A stretch of 64,000 bases of DNA, from positions 1 to 64,000 of the forward strand of contig PKWL01000026.1 in assembly GCA_003133225.1 (NCBI GenBank), given 5' to 3'. The position numbers were made by a program, and so were the translations under genes. The notes below the pieces were generated by a model. It was not told the DNA's origin. It did not search any database and saw only the letters and a program-made list of their open reading frames with translations. Of this stretch, positions 53,540 through 63,257 are shown one piece after another. Position 1 is the stretch's first letter. Each line of letters starts with the position of its first letter. Source of the stretch: Janthinobacterium sp. GTDB lineage: Bacteria; Pseudomonadota; Gammaproteobacteria; Burkholderiales; Burkholderiaceae_D.

Positions 53540-54778
53540 ATGCAAGACTTACTTTACCTCGTACACCGCATCCCGTATCCGCCCAACAAGGGCGACAAGA
53601 TACGTTCTTACCATTTGCTAAAATACTTGAGCGCGCATTTCCGGGTCCATCTGGGTTGTTTTATCGATGACGCCGGCGACCGCCAATACATACCCAAGCT
53701 CGCCGCCATGTGCGCCTCCACCTGCTTCATCGATCACCATATGCTGGGGGCGCGACTGCGCAGCTTGGGCGGCCTGTTTTCCGGCACCGCCATGAGCGTT
53801 GCCTATTACCGCGACGCGACATTGCAAGCGTGGGTAAGGCAGCACTTAGCGAGCGGCAAATTCGGGCACGCGCTGGCATTTTCCGGCCCGATGGCGCAAT
53901 ACCTGCAGCCGCCGCCAGGTTCAGCCAAGCTGCGGCGGGTCATCGATTTCGTCGACGTCGATTCGGAAAAATGGTGCCAATTCGCGCTCACGAAATGGTG
54001 GCCGCTAGCACAGCTGTACCGGCACGAAGGGCGCCAATTGCTCGAGTACGAGCGGACGGTGGCGCAGCAGTTCGATGCCGCCACCTTTGTTTCGCGCGCC
54101 GAAGCGGCGCTCTTTCAACAGCGCGCGCCGCACCTGGCACGCGCGCCCGAGTTTTTTAGCAACGGGGTCGATGCCGCCTTCTTTTCCCCTGAACAGGCCC
54201 ACGCCAATCCGTACCCGGACGGGGCGCGCGTGCTGGTTTTTACTGGCGCGATGGATTACTGGCCCAACATCGACGCCGTCTCGTGGTTCGCGGCCCAGGT
54301 GCTGCCGGCGCTGCGCGCGCAATTTCCCCGCCTGTGCCTGTACATCGTCGGCACCCGCCCGGCCGCCGCCGTCAAGGCACTCGCGCAGTTGCCAGGCGTT
54401 TGCGTGACCGGCGCCGTGCCCGACATCCGCCCCTATCTGGCCCATGCGAGCCTGGCCGTGGCGCCACTGCGCTTTGCCCGTGGCATTCAAAATAAGGTGC
54501 TCGAGGCAATGGCGATGGAAAAAACCGTCGTCGCTTCGCCTCAGGCACTAGAAGGCATCAGTGCCGTGCCCGGCTTGGAGCTGGTGCTAGCCGACGGCGC
54601 GGACGCATTCATCGGTCAGCTGGCCCGCCTGCTCCAAGCCGGGTCCGAGCACGGCATCGGCGCCGCCGCCCGCAAGCGGGTGTTGCAAGACTATTGCTGG
54701 GAAAAAAATCTGGAAAGCGTGGGCGCCCTCCTCGGCTTGCAGCAACAGCTGGTGCCACTTCGGGAACAACGGGCATGA
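53540..54778 (+). CDS. Glycosyltransferase, XrtA-associated (TIGR03087/Stp1 type)
   Basis: This 412-aa GT-B (family 4-like) enzyme begins LVHRIPYPPNKGDKIRSYHL, the hallmark of the XrtA-associated family. The C-terminal donor domain has FTGAMDYWPNIDAVSWF and GIQNKVLEAMAMEKTVVASP with the conserved Glu. It lies 3 bases after the FemAB gene and overlaps xrtA by ATGA. Confidence 0.92.
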   Translation: MQDLLYLVHRIPYPPNKGDKIRSYHLLKYLSAHFRVHLGCFIDDAGDRQYIPKLAAMCASTCFIDHHMLGARLRSLGGLFSGTAMSVAYYRDATLQAWVRQHLASGKFGHALAFSGPMAQYLQPPPGSAKLRRVIDFVDVDSEKWCQFALTKWWPLAQLYRHEGRQLLEYERTVAQQFDAATFVSRAEAALFQQRAPHLARAPEFFSNGVDAAFFSPEQAHANPYPDGARVLVFTGAMDYWPNIDAVSWFAAQVLPALRAQFPRLCLYIVGTRPAAAVKALAQLPGVCVTGAVPDIRPYLAHASLAVAPLRFARGIQNKVLEAMAMEKTVVASPQALEGISAVPGLELVLADGADAFIGQLARLLQAGSEHGIGAAARKRVLQDYCWEKNLESVGALLGLQQQLVPLREQRA

Positions 54779-56334
54779 GCGCAAATCCTGCCTTCACCAC
54801 CGGCGTTGCGCCCGCACTGGGCCGCGCACGGCAAAACCGCGCCGCCGGCAACATCGGCGCCCCGTTTGCCATCGCTGCCATCGCTGCCGTTATCGTGCTG
54901 TACCATGAGACGATCTGGTCCATGGTCGCCTTATGGTCGCGCTCGCAGACCTTTGCGCATGGTTTTATGATCGTGCCCATCAGCGCCTGGCTCGTGTGGC
55001 GCCAACGGCGGCAGCTGGCGAGCTTGCCGCAACAGCCCAGCATTGCGGCCTTCCTGGTATTGCTTGGCTTGGGCGCAATATGGCTGGTGGCCAGCGTGGC
55101 CAATGTGCAGGTGCTGGCCCAGTACGCGGTGACGGCGATGATCGCCGTCACCGCCGTCGCGATTTTGGGCTGGCAGGCGGCGCGCAGCATCGCCTTTCCC
55201 TTGGCCTACCTATTGCTCGCGGTGCCGTTCGGCGAAATTTTCGTGCCGCCACTGATGGACTTCACGGCCCGGTTTACAGTTGCCGCCCTGCAATTAACAG
55301 GCGTCCCTGTCTTTCGCGAAAACAATACCTTTAGCATCCCCAGTGGCAATTGGTCGGTCGTCGACGCCTGCAGCGGTTTGCGTTATGTGATCGCCTCGCT
55401 TGCCTTGGGAGCCCTGTACGCCCATCTCAATTATCACAGCACCAGGCGGCGCCTGGTGTTCATCGGCGTGGCGCTGGTGCTGCCCGTTTTTGCCAACGGC
55501 GTACGGGCCTATTTGATCGTGATGATTGGACATTGGAGCGGCATGCGTTTGGCCGTCGGGGTCGATCATCTGATTTATGGTTGGGTATTTTTCGGCTTCG
55601 TATCCCTGCTGCTGTTTTGGAGCGGCTCGTTTTGGCGCGACCAGCCCCTGCCCATGCGCGAGACGGCGGCACCGGCGCCGGCGCGCCCGGGCGCGCGGCG
55701 GCGCTTGGCCTTCGCTGCCGCAGCCTGTATCGCCATCAGCGCAGGCTGGTCCTTAATTGGTGGCATGGTGACGTCCGCCAAAGCGGATGCCAAGGCCCCG
55801 GCGCGGCTCGCGTTTGCCGCCCCGGCGCCGTGGCAAGAAGGGACTTGGCCGGGCGATGGCTGGCAGGCCAGCCATGCCGGCACTCCCCTTTGTTTTGCGC
55901 GCACTTACCGCAATGGGCGAGGGCCCGTTGCCTTCCAGGTGGCCTGGTATCTGCGGCAAGGAAAAGACGCCGAGTTGCTCACTCCTCCGCCCCCCCCATC
56001 GCTGCCACAGGCATGGCGTGAAATCGAGGGCGGCAGCAAAACCATGCGTTTTGGTGCGCGCGATTTGACCGTGCGTCAAATGCTAGTAGAGGGCACGGGC
56101 GCGCGCCTGCTGGTATGGCGCTGGTACCGCCAGAGCGGGGTCGATACCATCAGCGCTCCCCTCGTCAAACTGTTGATCGCCAGGGGCAAGCTGCTGCCGA
56201 TGCGCGAGGATGGCGCCGAGCTCATCGTCAGCGCACCCTTCGATGGGTCGGCGGCGGCGCAGACGCAGCTTCATGATTTTGTGGCGGCCATGCTGCCGGC
56301 CATCGACCAGGACTTGCATGTTGCGCGCCGCTGA
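54775..56334 (+). CDS. xrtA: Exosortase A (XrtA) fused to EpsI domain
   Basis: This 519-aa inner-membrane enzyme cuts the PEP-CTERM anchor of secreted proteins and transfers them to an acceptor. Eight or so helices carry the catalytic triad: C199 in DACSGLRY, R244 in NGVRAY and H265 in DHLIYGW. The C-terminal 200 residues form the periplasmic EpsI-type domain (WQASHAGTP; VAWYLRQGK). ATG at 54775 overlaps the upstream stop. All active-site residues are present, so it should be active on the protein encoded at 43358-44194. Confidence 0.95.
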   Translation: MSANPAFTTGVAPALGRARQNRAAGNIGAPFAIAAIAAVIVLYHETIWSMVALWSRSQTFAHGFMIVPISAWLVWRQRRQLASLPQQPSIAAFLVLLGLGAIWLVASVANVQVLAQYAVTAMIAVTAVAILGWQAARSIAFPLAYLLLAVPFGEIFVPPLMDFTARFTVAALQLTGVPVFRENNTFSIPSGNWSVVDACSGLRYVIASLALGALYAHLNYHSTRRRLVFIGVALVLPVFANGVRAYLIVMIGHWSGMRLAVGVDHLIYGWVFFGFVSLLLFWSGSFWRDQPLPMRETAAPAPARPGARRRLAFAAAACIAISAGWSLIGGMVTSAKADAKAPARLAFAAPAPWQEGTWPGDGWQASHAGTPLCFARTYRNGRGPVAFQVAWYLRQGKDAELLTPPPPPSLPQAWREIEGGSKTMRFGARDLTVRQMLVEGTGARLLVWRWYRQSGVDTISAPLVKLLIARGKLLPMREDGAELIVSAPFDGSAAAQTQLHDFVAAMLPAIDQDLHVARR

Positions 56335-57514
56335 TCCTGCCTTTACCACCCCCGAGTTGGGCGCGCCCGGGCGGCCAACGCCGCTGATCGTGCACCTGAT
56401 TTACCAGTTGGGCGTGGGCGGGCTGGAAAACGGCTTGATCAATCTGATCAACCATATGCCGCCAGAGCGCTATCGCCATGTCATCATTTGTCTCAAAAAC
56501 GCTACCGACTTTCATGCGCGCATCAAGACGCCCGGCGTGCAAATCATCAGCCTGCACAAAGAAGAGGGCAAGGACTGGGGCCATTACGTGCGTCTGTACC
56601 GGACCCTAAAACAACTGCAGCCCAGCGTCGTCCACAGCCGCAACTTAGCTTGCATGGAAGGCCAGTTACTGGCTGCGGCCGCCGGCATCAAGCGCCGCGT
56701 GCATAGCGAGCACGGACGCGAATTGGCCGACCCAGACGGCCAGAACCGCAAATACAAGCTGCTGCGCCGCTTGTTACGGCCCCTGATCGGCCACTTCGTT
56801 ACCGTGAGCAAGGATCTGGAACAGTGGCTAATCAAGAGCATCAAGGTTGTTCCGGCACGGGTGACGACCATCAACAACGGCGTCGACAGCGTGCATTTCC
56901 ATCCGCGCCTGGGGCCCGCCGCGGCGATCGGGCCGCCTGGCTTCATGTGCGACGACGCGTTCGTGATCGGCAGCGTCGGGCGCATGGTCGATGTCAAGGA
57001 TTTCGCCGCGCTGGTGCAAGCCTTTTTGCTCTTGCTTGGCAACGACGCTACGGCGCATCAGCGCTTGCGGCTGATGATCATCGGTGACGGCCCCTGCCGC
57101 AGCCAGTGCTTGACCTTGCTGCAAGAAGCTGGCCTGGCCGAGCGCGCCTGGCTGCCTGGCTGGCGCGACGATATCGCGCAACTGATGCGCTCGATGGACT
57201 TGTTCGTGCTGCCGTCCTTGGCCGAAGGCAGCTCGAACACCATACTCGAGGCGATGGCCAGCGGCTTGCCGGTGGTGGCGACCAAGGTCGGCGGCAGTAT
57301 CGACCTGGTGCAGCCGGGCTGGACCGGCGCCTTGGTACCGCCGAGCTCGCCCGACTTGCTGGCCGACGCCATCAGCCATTATCTGCGCATCCCCGGCCTA
57401 GCCCAGCGCCACGGAGTGCGCGCCCGCCTGCATGTGTTAGCCGAGCACAGCCTGCCGGCAATGGCAAGCGCCTACCTTGCCGTCTACGACGCCCTGCTGC
57501 CGCTCGGGCGCTAA
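56318..57514 (+). CDS. Glycosyltransferase, XrtA-associated (Stp2 type, GT4)
   Basis: 398 aa from ATG 56318, inside the end of xrtA by 17 bases; a longer in-frame start at 56210 encodes an Arg-rich leader unlike any relative. The acceptor domain starts HLIYQLGVGGLENGLINLIN, and the donor domain has PSLAEGSSNTILEAMASGLP with the E-x7-E motif. It transfers a sugar from a nucleotide donor in the cytoplasm. Confidence 0.92.
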   Translation: MLRAADPAFTTPELGAPGRPTPLIVHLIYQLGVGGLENGLINLINHMPPERYRHVIICLKNATDFHARIKTPGVQIISLHKEEGKDWGHYVRLYRTLKQLQPSVVHSRNLACMEGQLLAAAAGIKRRVHSEHGRELADPDGQNRKYKLLRRLLRPLIGHFVTVSKDLEQWLIKSIKVVPARVTTINNGVDSVHFHPRLGPAAAIGPPGFMCDDAFVIGSVGRMVDVKDFAALVQAFLLLLGNDATAHQRLRLMIIGDGPCRSQCLTLLQEAGLAERAWLPGWRDDIAQLMRSMDLFVLPSLAEGSSNTILEAMASGLPVVATKVGGSIDLVQPGWTGALVPPSSPDLLADAISHYLRIPGLAQRHGVRARLHVLAEHSLPAMASAYLAVYDALLPLGR

Positions 57515-57529
57515 CTTGAAAGGATCATC

Positions 57530-59452
57530 ATGTGCGGAATCGTTGGCATCTTCGACCTAAATGGCAAGCGCGAGATCGACCTGACCTTGCTGACCCGGAT
57601 GAACCAAAGTCAGCTGCACCGGGGGCCCGACGAAGGCGGCCTGCACATCGAGCCTGGCGTCGGGCTCGGACACCGCCGCTTGTCGATCATCGATCTGGCC
57701 AGCGGGCAGCAACCCTTATTTAATGAAGACAAGAGCGTAGTGGTGGTGTTTAACGGCGAAATCTACAATTTCCAGACGCTCGTGGGCCAATTGACGCAGT
57801 TGGGGCACATTTTCCGCACGCACAGCGACACCGAGGTGATTGTGCATGCCTGGGAAGAATGGGGCGAGCGCTGCGTCGAGCGTTTTCGCGGCATGTTCGC
57901 GTTCGCCTTATGGGATCGTAATGTGGAAACCTTGTTTCTGGCGCGCGACCGCCTCGGCGTCAAGCCATTGTATTACGCGCACCTTGCAAACGGCAGCCTG
58001 GTCTTCGGCTCCGAGCTGAAAAGTCTGCTCGTGCATCCGGATCTGGAGCGCGAACTCGATCCGATGGCCGTGGAAGACTACTTCGCCTATGGCTATGTGC
58101 CGGAGCCAAAAACCATCTTCCGCCAGGCGCGCAAGCTAGCTCCCGGCCACACCTTGCGCCTCGCGCGCGGAGGAGCGACGGCCCTACCCAAACAATATTG
58201 GGACATCCCGTTCCCGGCGCCGCGGCCCATGAGCGAGGCTGAGGCCGGCGCCGAGCTGATCGAGCGGCTGCGCGAAGCCGTCAAGATCCGCCTGATCGCC
58301 GAAGTGCCACTGGGCGCCTTCTTATCGGGCGGGGTCGATTCCAGCGCCGTCGTAGCTATGATGGCAGGCGCCATGAAGGAGCCCGTCAATACCTGTTCAA
58401 TCTCCTTTGGCGAGCCCAAATTCAACGAGTCTGGCTACGCTGAGGCCGTCGCCGCGCGCTATGGGACCCGCCACCACGCGCTGCAGGTGGCGCAAGACGA
58501 CTTCGACCTGATCGACCAGCTCGCCGGTCTGTATGACGAACCGTTTGCCGACAGCTCGGCACTGCCGACCTACCGCGTGTGCCAACTGGCGCGGCAACGG
58601 GTGACGGTGGCGCTGTCGGGCGATGGCGGCGACGAAAATCTAGCCGGCTATCGCCGCTACCGCTGGCATCTGCATGAAGAGCGCCTGCGCTCCCTTTTGC
58701 CGCTGAGCCTGCGTAAACCCCTGTTCGGGCTGCTAGGGCAGCTATATCCGAAAGCGGACTGGGCACCCAAGCCGCTGCGCGCGAAAAGCACATTCGAAGC
58801 GCTGGCGCGCGATTCCGTCGCCGCCTATTTTCATGGCGTCTCCCTGATGAGCGACGCCATGCGCGATCGTCTGTTCAGCCCGCGATTTAGGCACAGCCTG
58901 AACGACTACCAGGCGGTGGAAGTGTTGCGTTCTCATGCTAGGACGTGCCCGACTGAGGAGGCCCTGTCGCGGGTCCAATACCTGGACTTGAAAACCTATT
59001 TGGCGGGAGACATCCTGACCAAGGTCGACCGCGCCAGTATGGCGCACGGTCTGGAAGTGCGGGTGCCGCTGCTCGACCATCAGCTGGTCGAATGGATCTC
59101 GGGCTTGCCGGCCAACCTCAAACTGCGCGGCGGCCAAGGCAAATACCTCTTCAAAAAGGCGTTAGAGGCATATTTGCCGCAAGAACTCCTGTACCGCAAC
59201 AAGATGGGATTTTCCGTGCCTCTGGCCAACTGGTTGCGCGGCCCCCTGCGCCAGCGCCTAGAGCACAGGCTGTTGGGCGGGACCTTGCGTGACACGGGCA
59301 TCTTCGACATGGCTTACGTGCAAGAAATGCTCGACCAGCACCAATCCGGCCGGCGCGACTATAGCGCGCCACTATGGTCGCTCCTGATGTTCGAATCATT
59401 TCTACGCAATGTCCTGGCGCTGCCGGCACAGGCGCAGCGTAAGGCGGCATGA
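57530..59452 (+). CDS. Asparagine-synthase-like amidotransferase of the XrtA locus
   Basis: This 640-aa protein has the Ntn glutaminase domain with Cys2 (MCGIVGIFD), HRGPDEGG and GHRRLSIIDL, then an ATP-pyrophosphatase domain with LSGGVDSSAVV (about 265-275). It resembles the exosortase-associated amidotransferase 1 family. It probably amidates an acidic sugar, which fits uronic acids from wbpO, but free asparagine synthesis is possible. AAAGGATC precedes the ATG. Confidence 0.92.
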   Translation: MCGIVGIFDLNGKREIDLTLLTRMNQSQLHRGPDEGGLHIEPGVGLGHRRLSIIDLASGQQPLFNEDKSVVVVFNGEIYNFQTLVGQLTQLGHIFRTHSDTEVIVHAWEEWGERCVERFRGMFAFALWDRNVETLFLARDRLGVKPLYYAHLANGSLVFGSELKSLLVHPDLERELDPMAVEDYFAYGYVPEPKTIFRQARKLAPGHTLRLARGGATALPKQYWDIPFPAPRPMSEAEAGAELIERLREAVKIRLIAEVPLGAFLSGGVDSSAVVAMMAGAMKEPVNTCSISFGEPKFNESGYAEAVAARYGTRHHALQVAQDDFDLIDQLAGLYDEPFADSSALPTYRVCQLARQRVTVALSGDGGDENLAGYRRYRWHLHEERLRSLLPLSLRKPLFGLLGQLYPKADWAPKPLRAKSTFEALARDSVAAYFHGVSLMSDAMRDRLFSPRFRHSLNDYQAVEVLRSHARTCPTEEALSRVQYLDLKTYLAGDILTKVDRASMAHGLEVRVPLLDHQLVEWISGLPANLKLRGGQGKYLFKKALEAYLPQELLYRNKMGFSVPLANWLRGPLRQRLEHRLLGGTLRDTGIFDMAYVQEMLDQHQSGRRDYSAPLWSLLMFESFLRNVLALPAQAQRKAA

Positions 59453-59520
59453 CGCCGCGTGCGCTCGCTCACCCAAGCTTTTTTACATCATGGAAACGAA
59501 CCCGACATCGCAAGGCAAAG

Positions 59521-60735
59521 ATGCGCATTCTACACATACTCGATCATTCGGTGCCTTTGCACAGCGGCTACACCTTCCGCACTCTCGCCATCTTGAAACA
59601 GCAGCGCGCACTCGGCTGGCACACGGTCCATCTGACGAGCGCGAAGCAAGGTCCCACGGACGGCGCCGAACAACAGGTCGATGGCTTGCATTTCTTTCGC
59701 ACCGAGCCAGACCAGCGGCGCTGGGCCAAATTGCCGCTCCTGGTGCAAGTGGGCGTCGTGCGCGGCCTAGCCCTGCGCCTGCGCCAGGTCGCGCTCCTGT
59801 CGCGACCTGACATCTTGCACGCGCATTCGCCCAGCTTGAATGCCATCGCCGCGCTGCGCGTCGGGCGTGCTCTTGGCATCCCCGTCGTCTACGAAATCCG
59901 CGCCTTCTGGGAAGATGCGGCGGCCGATCATGGTACCAGCCGCGAAGGGGGCGTGCGCTACCGCCTGACGCGCGCCCTGGAAACCTACGCACTGCGCCGG
60001 GCCGACGCCGTGACCACCATTTGCGAGGGTTTGCGCACCGACATCAGGGCGCGCGGCATACCGGAACAGAAAATTACCGTGATACCAAATGCGGTCGACC
60101 TCGACCAGTTTGTCATGTCCGGCGCGCCCGATGCACAGCTAAGGCAGAAACTTGGCTTGACGGGACACCTGGTGGCCGGCTTCATCGGCTCGTTTTATGC
60201 GTATGAAGGGCTGCTGCTGCTGCTGCAGGCCATGCCCCGCATGTTGGCTCGTTGCCCTTCGCTGCGCCTGCTCCTGGTCGGCGGCGGCCCCCAAGAAGAG
60301 CAATTAAAGCAAGTGGCGGCGCGCCTTGGTGTCGCCAGCGCGGTCATCTTCGCCGGACGGGTGGCGCATGGCCAGATTGCCAAGTACTACAGTTTGATCG
60401 ATGTGCTGGTCTACCCGCGCCTGCCGATGCGCCTGACCGACTTGGTCACGCCATTGAAACCGTTAGAAGCGATGGCGCAAGGCAATTTGGTGGTGGCCTC
60501 GGACGTAGGCGGCCACCGGGAGTTGATCGGGCACGGAAAAACGGGAATTTTATTTGCTGCTGGCAACGAACACGCTCTGGCAAGCAGCGTGACGGGCCTG
60601 CTCGAGCAAGCGGCAAGCTGGCCGGCGCTGCGCCTGGCGGCGCGCCAGTATGTCGAGCGCGAACGAAACTGGAGCGCCAGCGTGGCGCGCTATGAGGCCA
60701 TCTACCAGCGCCTGCTCGCGGCGCCACAGCCATGA
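59521..60735 (+). CDS. Glycosyltransferase, exosortase-associated (GT4)
   Basis: 404 aa from ATG 59521, where AAGG precedes it and the sequence begins MRILHILDHSVPLHSGYTFR, the family start; a further in-frame ATG at 59449 overlaps the previous gene. The C-terminal domain has LMGSFYAYEGL-like IGSFYAYEGLLLLL and YPRLPMRLTDLVTPLKPLEA. It is one of four glycosyltransferase units in this operon. Confidence 0.92.
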   Translation: MRILHILDHSVPLHSGYTFRTLAILKQQRALGWHTVHLTSAKQGPTDGAEQQVDGLHFFRTEPDQRRWAKLPLLVQVGVVRGLALRLRQVALLSRPDILHAHSPSLNAIAALRVGRALGIPVVYEIRAFWEDAAADHGTSREGGVRYRLTRALETYALRRADAVTTICEGLRTDIRARGIPEQKITVIPNAVDLDQFVMSGAPDAQLRQKLGLTGHLVAGFIGSFYAYEGLLLLLQAMPRMLARCPSLRLLLVGGGPQEEQLKQVAARLGVASAVIFAGRVAHGQIAKYYSLIDVLVYPRLPMRLTDLVTPLKPLEAMAQGNLVVASDVGGHRELIGHGKTGILFAAGNEHALASSVTGLLEQAASWPALRLAARQYVERERNWSASVARYEAIYQRLLAAPQP

Positions 60736-63176
60736 TGTTCGCCTCCTTGCGCATCGCCTTAGTTGGCCCTTTGCCGCCGCCGTCGGGCGGCATGGCGAAC
60801 CAAACTCGGCAGTTGGCCGAACGCTTGGCGGAAGGCGGCGCCGAGGTGGTCATGGTGCCGGTCAATGCAGCGTACCGACCGTCCTGGGTCGCCAAGATCA
60901 AGGGCGTGCGGGCCGCATTTCGCCTGGCGGCCTATGTGCTGCGCCTGTGGACGGTCGCCGCCCAGGTCGACTTGTTTCACGTCATGGCCAATTCCGGCTG
61001 GTCCTGGCATTTGTACGCGGCGCCTGCGATCTGGATCGCGCGCATGCGCGGGCGCGCCGTCATCGTCAATTACCGCGGCGGTGAGGCGGATGTTTTTTTC
61101 AAGCGCCAGCGCTGGCTGGTGGCCCCAAGCTTGAAACGGGCGAGCACGATCATCGTGCCGTCCGCCTATCTGGCCGAGGTCTTTGAAAAGTATGGTTTTA
61201 GCGCACAGATTGTCCCCAATATCATCGACCTGAGCCGATTTTCGCCCGCACCGCAGACCGCGGTCCCGGGCCCGGGACCGCGCATCTTGGTGGCGCGCAA
61301 TCTGGAAGCGATCTACGACAACGCCAGCGCGCTGCGGGCGTTTGCCATGGTCCGCCGCGTGCACCGGGGGGCCACGCTTGTCATTGCTGGCTCAGGCAGC
61401 GCCTTGGCCGCGCTGCAACAACTAGCTCAGCAATTGGGGGTGGCCGCAGCCGTGCAGTTTACGGGCCGGGTCGAGAATGCGGCCATGGCGGCGCTGTACC
61501 GGGCCAGCGACATCGTGCTCAATCCCAGTCTGGCCGACAACATGCCGATCTCGGTCCTGGAAGCACTAGCTTGCGCGGTACCGGTGGTGAGCACCAGAGT
61601 CGGCGGCATCCCCGCCCTCTTGCAACAGGATGTCACGGCCTTACTGGTGGCGCCAGGCGCGCCGCAGGCAATGGCGGATGCGGTTCTGTCCTTGCTGCAA
61701 ACGCCCGCCAGAGCGCGCCGCATCGCCGCCGCCGGTTGTTCTTTCGTACAGCAGTTCAGCTGGCAAGAAGTCGCTCCGCGCTGGCTGGCGCAATACCGGC
61801 GCGCTCTTGCCATGCCCGAGCGCAGCTGGTACACGCAAGCGGTGGCAGCGCTACTATTTCCCCTGCACGAGAAACTCAAGAGGCATGATAGCGTCAGCCT
61901 GCGGCGCCAGATGGCCATCTCCCAGTGGTGGGACCAGGAGCGCATCGAACGGCTGCAACTGCAGCGCCTGCGCGAGCTGCTAATTCATGCCCAAAAGCAT
62001 GTGCCGTATTATCGCGACTTATTTGCCCAAGCCCGCTTCGATCCTCTCCAATTGCACGACGTGGCTCAACTCGCGCGCCTGCCCTTGCTGAAAAAAGCGG
62101 ACATTAGCGCCCAGCGCGATGCCTTCAAATCGGACGTGGCGCGAAGTCTAGCGCGCTTTAACACGGGCGGCTCCAGCGGCGAACCGCTGGTTTTCTACAT
62201 CGGCAAGGAACGCATCAGCCATGACGTGGCCGCGAAGTGGCGCGCCACGCGCTGGTGGGATGTCGACATCGGCGACAAGGAAGTGGTCGTGTGGGGCTCG
62301 CCGATTGAATTGAAGGCGCAGGACCGCGTGCGCGCCTGGCGCGACAAAATGTTGCGCAGTACGCTGCTGCCCGCGTTCGACATGGGGGCGCCCCGGCTCG
62401 ACCATTTTATCGAAAAAATCCGCAAAATCAGGCCGAAGATCCTGTTTGGCTATCCGTCCGCGCTCAGTCTCATTGCCAATCATGCGCGCACCAACAACGT
62501 CACCTTGAACAACTTGGGCATCCGGGTCGCCTTCGTGACCTCCGAACGCCTCTACGACGAGCAACGACTACAAATCGGCGCCGCCTTCGGCTGTCGCGTG
62601 GCCAACGGGTACGGCGGGCGCGATGCCGGTTTCATCGCCCACGAATGCCCGCAGGGCGGACTGCATATCACGGCCGAGGACGTCATTGTCGAAATCGTCG
62701 ACCATGACGGCCACCCCGTGCCACGGGGCGAATTGGGGGCCATCGTCGTAACCCATCTGGCGACCCGGGACTTCCCGTTTATCCGCTACGCCACGGGAGA
62801 TGTGGGCGCGCTCGCCCGCAGCAGCTGCCCCTGCGGGCGCGGCCTGCCCCTGCTGCAAAGAATCGAAGGGCGCAGCACCGACTTTCTCGTGGCCCAGGAC
62901 GGCACCGTCATGCATGGCTTGGCGTTAGTCTACATCTTGCGCGACCTGCCACAAATCCGCGCCTTCAAGATCATCCAGGAAAGCGTCACGCTAACGCGCG
63001 TGCTACTGGTGGCGCTGCCGCTGCTCGATTTTGCGGCGCGTCAGAAAATCGAAAACCAGTTCAAAGCGCGACTGGGCGCCGCCGTCGTCATCGTCATCGA
63101 CGACGTGGCCGACATCGCGCCCGAGGCATCAGGAAAATTTCGATATGTCATCAGCAAGGTGGTTCCTGCGGCTTAG
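60732..63176 (+). CDS. Fusion: GT4 glycosyltransferase + PaaK/CapK-like adenylate-forming domain
   Basis: This 814-aa protein joins two enzymes. Residues 1-375 form a GT-B glycosyltransferase (ALVGPLPPPSGGMANQTRQL at the start; PSLADNMPISVLEALACAVP with E-x7-E near 265-284). Residues 385-814 resemble CapK/phenylacetate-CoA ligase: HVPYYRDLF, the P-loop NTGGSSGEP (477-485), ANGYGGRDAGFIAHEC and YATGDVGAL. CapK-like proteins act in capsule or EPS loci, probably activating an acyl substituent. The linker shows no frameshift or internal ribosome site, so it appears to be one polypeptide. The pair is usually encoded separately. Confidence 0.9.
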   Translation: MMFASLRIALVGPLPPPSGGMANQTRQLAERLAEGGAEVVMVPVNAAYRPSWVAKIKGVRAAFRLAAYVLRLWTVAAQVDLFHVMANSGWSWHLYAAPAIWIARMRGRAVIVNYRGGEADVFFKRQRWLVAPSLKRASTIIVPSAYLAEVFEKYGFSAQIVPNIIDLSRFSPAPQTAVPGPGPRILVARNLEAIYDNASALRAFAMVRRVHRGATLVIAGSGSALAALQQLAQQLGVAAAVQFTGRVENAAMAALYRASDIVLNPSLADNMPISVLEALACAVPVVSTRVGGIPALLQQDVTALLVAPGAPQAMADAVLSLLQTPARARRIAAAGCSFVQQFSWQEVAPRWLAQYRRALAMPERSWYTQAVAALLFPLHEKLKRHDSVSLRRQMAISQWWDQERIERLQLQRLRELLIHAQKHVPYYRDLFAQARFDPLQLHDVAQLARLPLLKKADISAQRDAFKSDVARSLARFNTGGSSGEPLVFYIGKERISHDVAAKWRATRWWDVDIGDKEVVVWGSPIELKAQDRVRAWRDKMLRSTLLPAFDMGAPRLDHFIEKIRKIRPKILFGYPSALSLIANHARTNNVTLNNLGIRVAFVTSERLYDEQRLQIGAAFGCRVANGYGGRDAGFIAHECPQGGLHITAEDVIVEIVDHDGHPVPRGELGAIVVTHLATRDFPFIRYATGDVGALARSSCPCGRGLPLLQRIEGRSTDFLVAQDGTVMHGLALVYILRDLPQIRAFKIIQESVTLTRVLLVALPLLDFAARQKIENQFKARLGAAVVIVIDDVADIAPEASGKFRYVISKVVPAA

Positions 63177-63224
63177 AGCTTGGCACCCGTGGCTCGGTAC
63201 GGTTGCGGGCGCCGCCCTAGGCGG

Positions 63225-63257
63225 CCCTGGGGCGCAACTTTCACATGCGCCCTAGGG
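63225..63257. terminator. GC-rich hairpin between convergent genes
   Basis: CCCTGGGGCGC (63225-63235) pairs with GCGCCCTAGGG (63247-63257) with one mismatch, around an 11-base loop. It lies between the EPS operon end and the end of livF and could terminate both. CAACTTTCAC occurs twice around it. No long T-run follows, so strength is uncertain. Confidence 0.55.
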
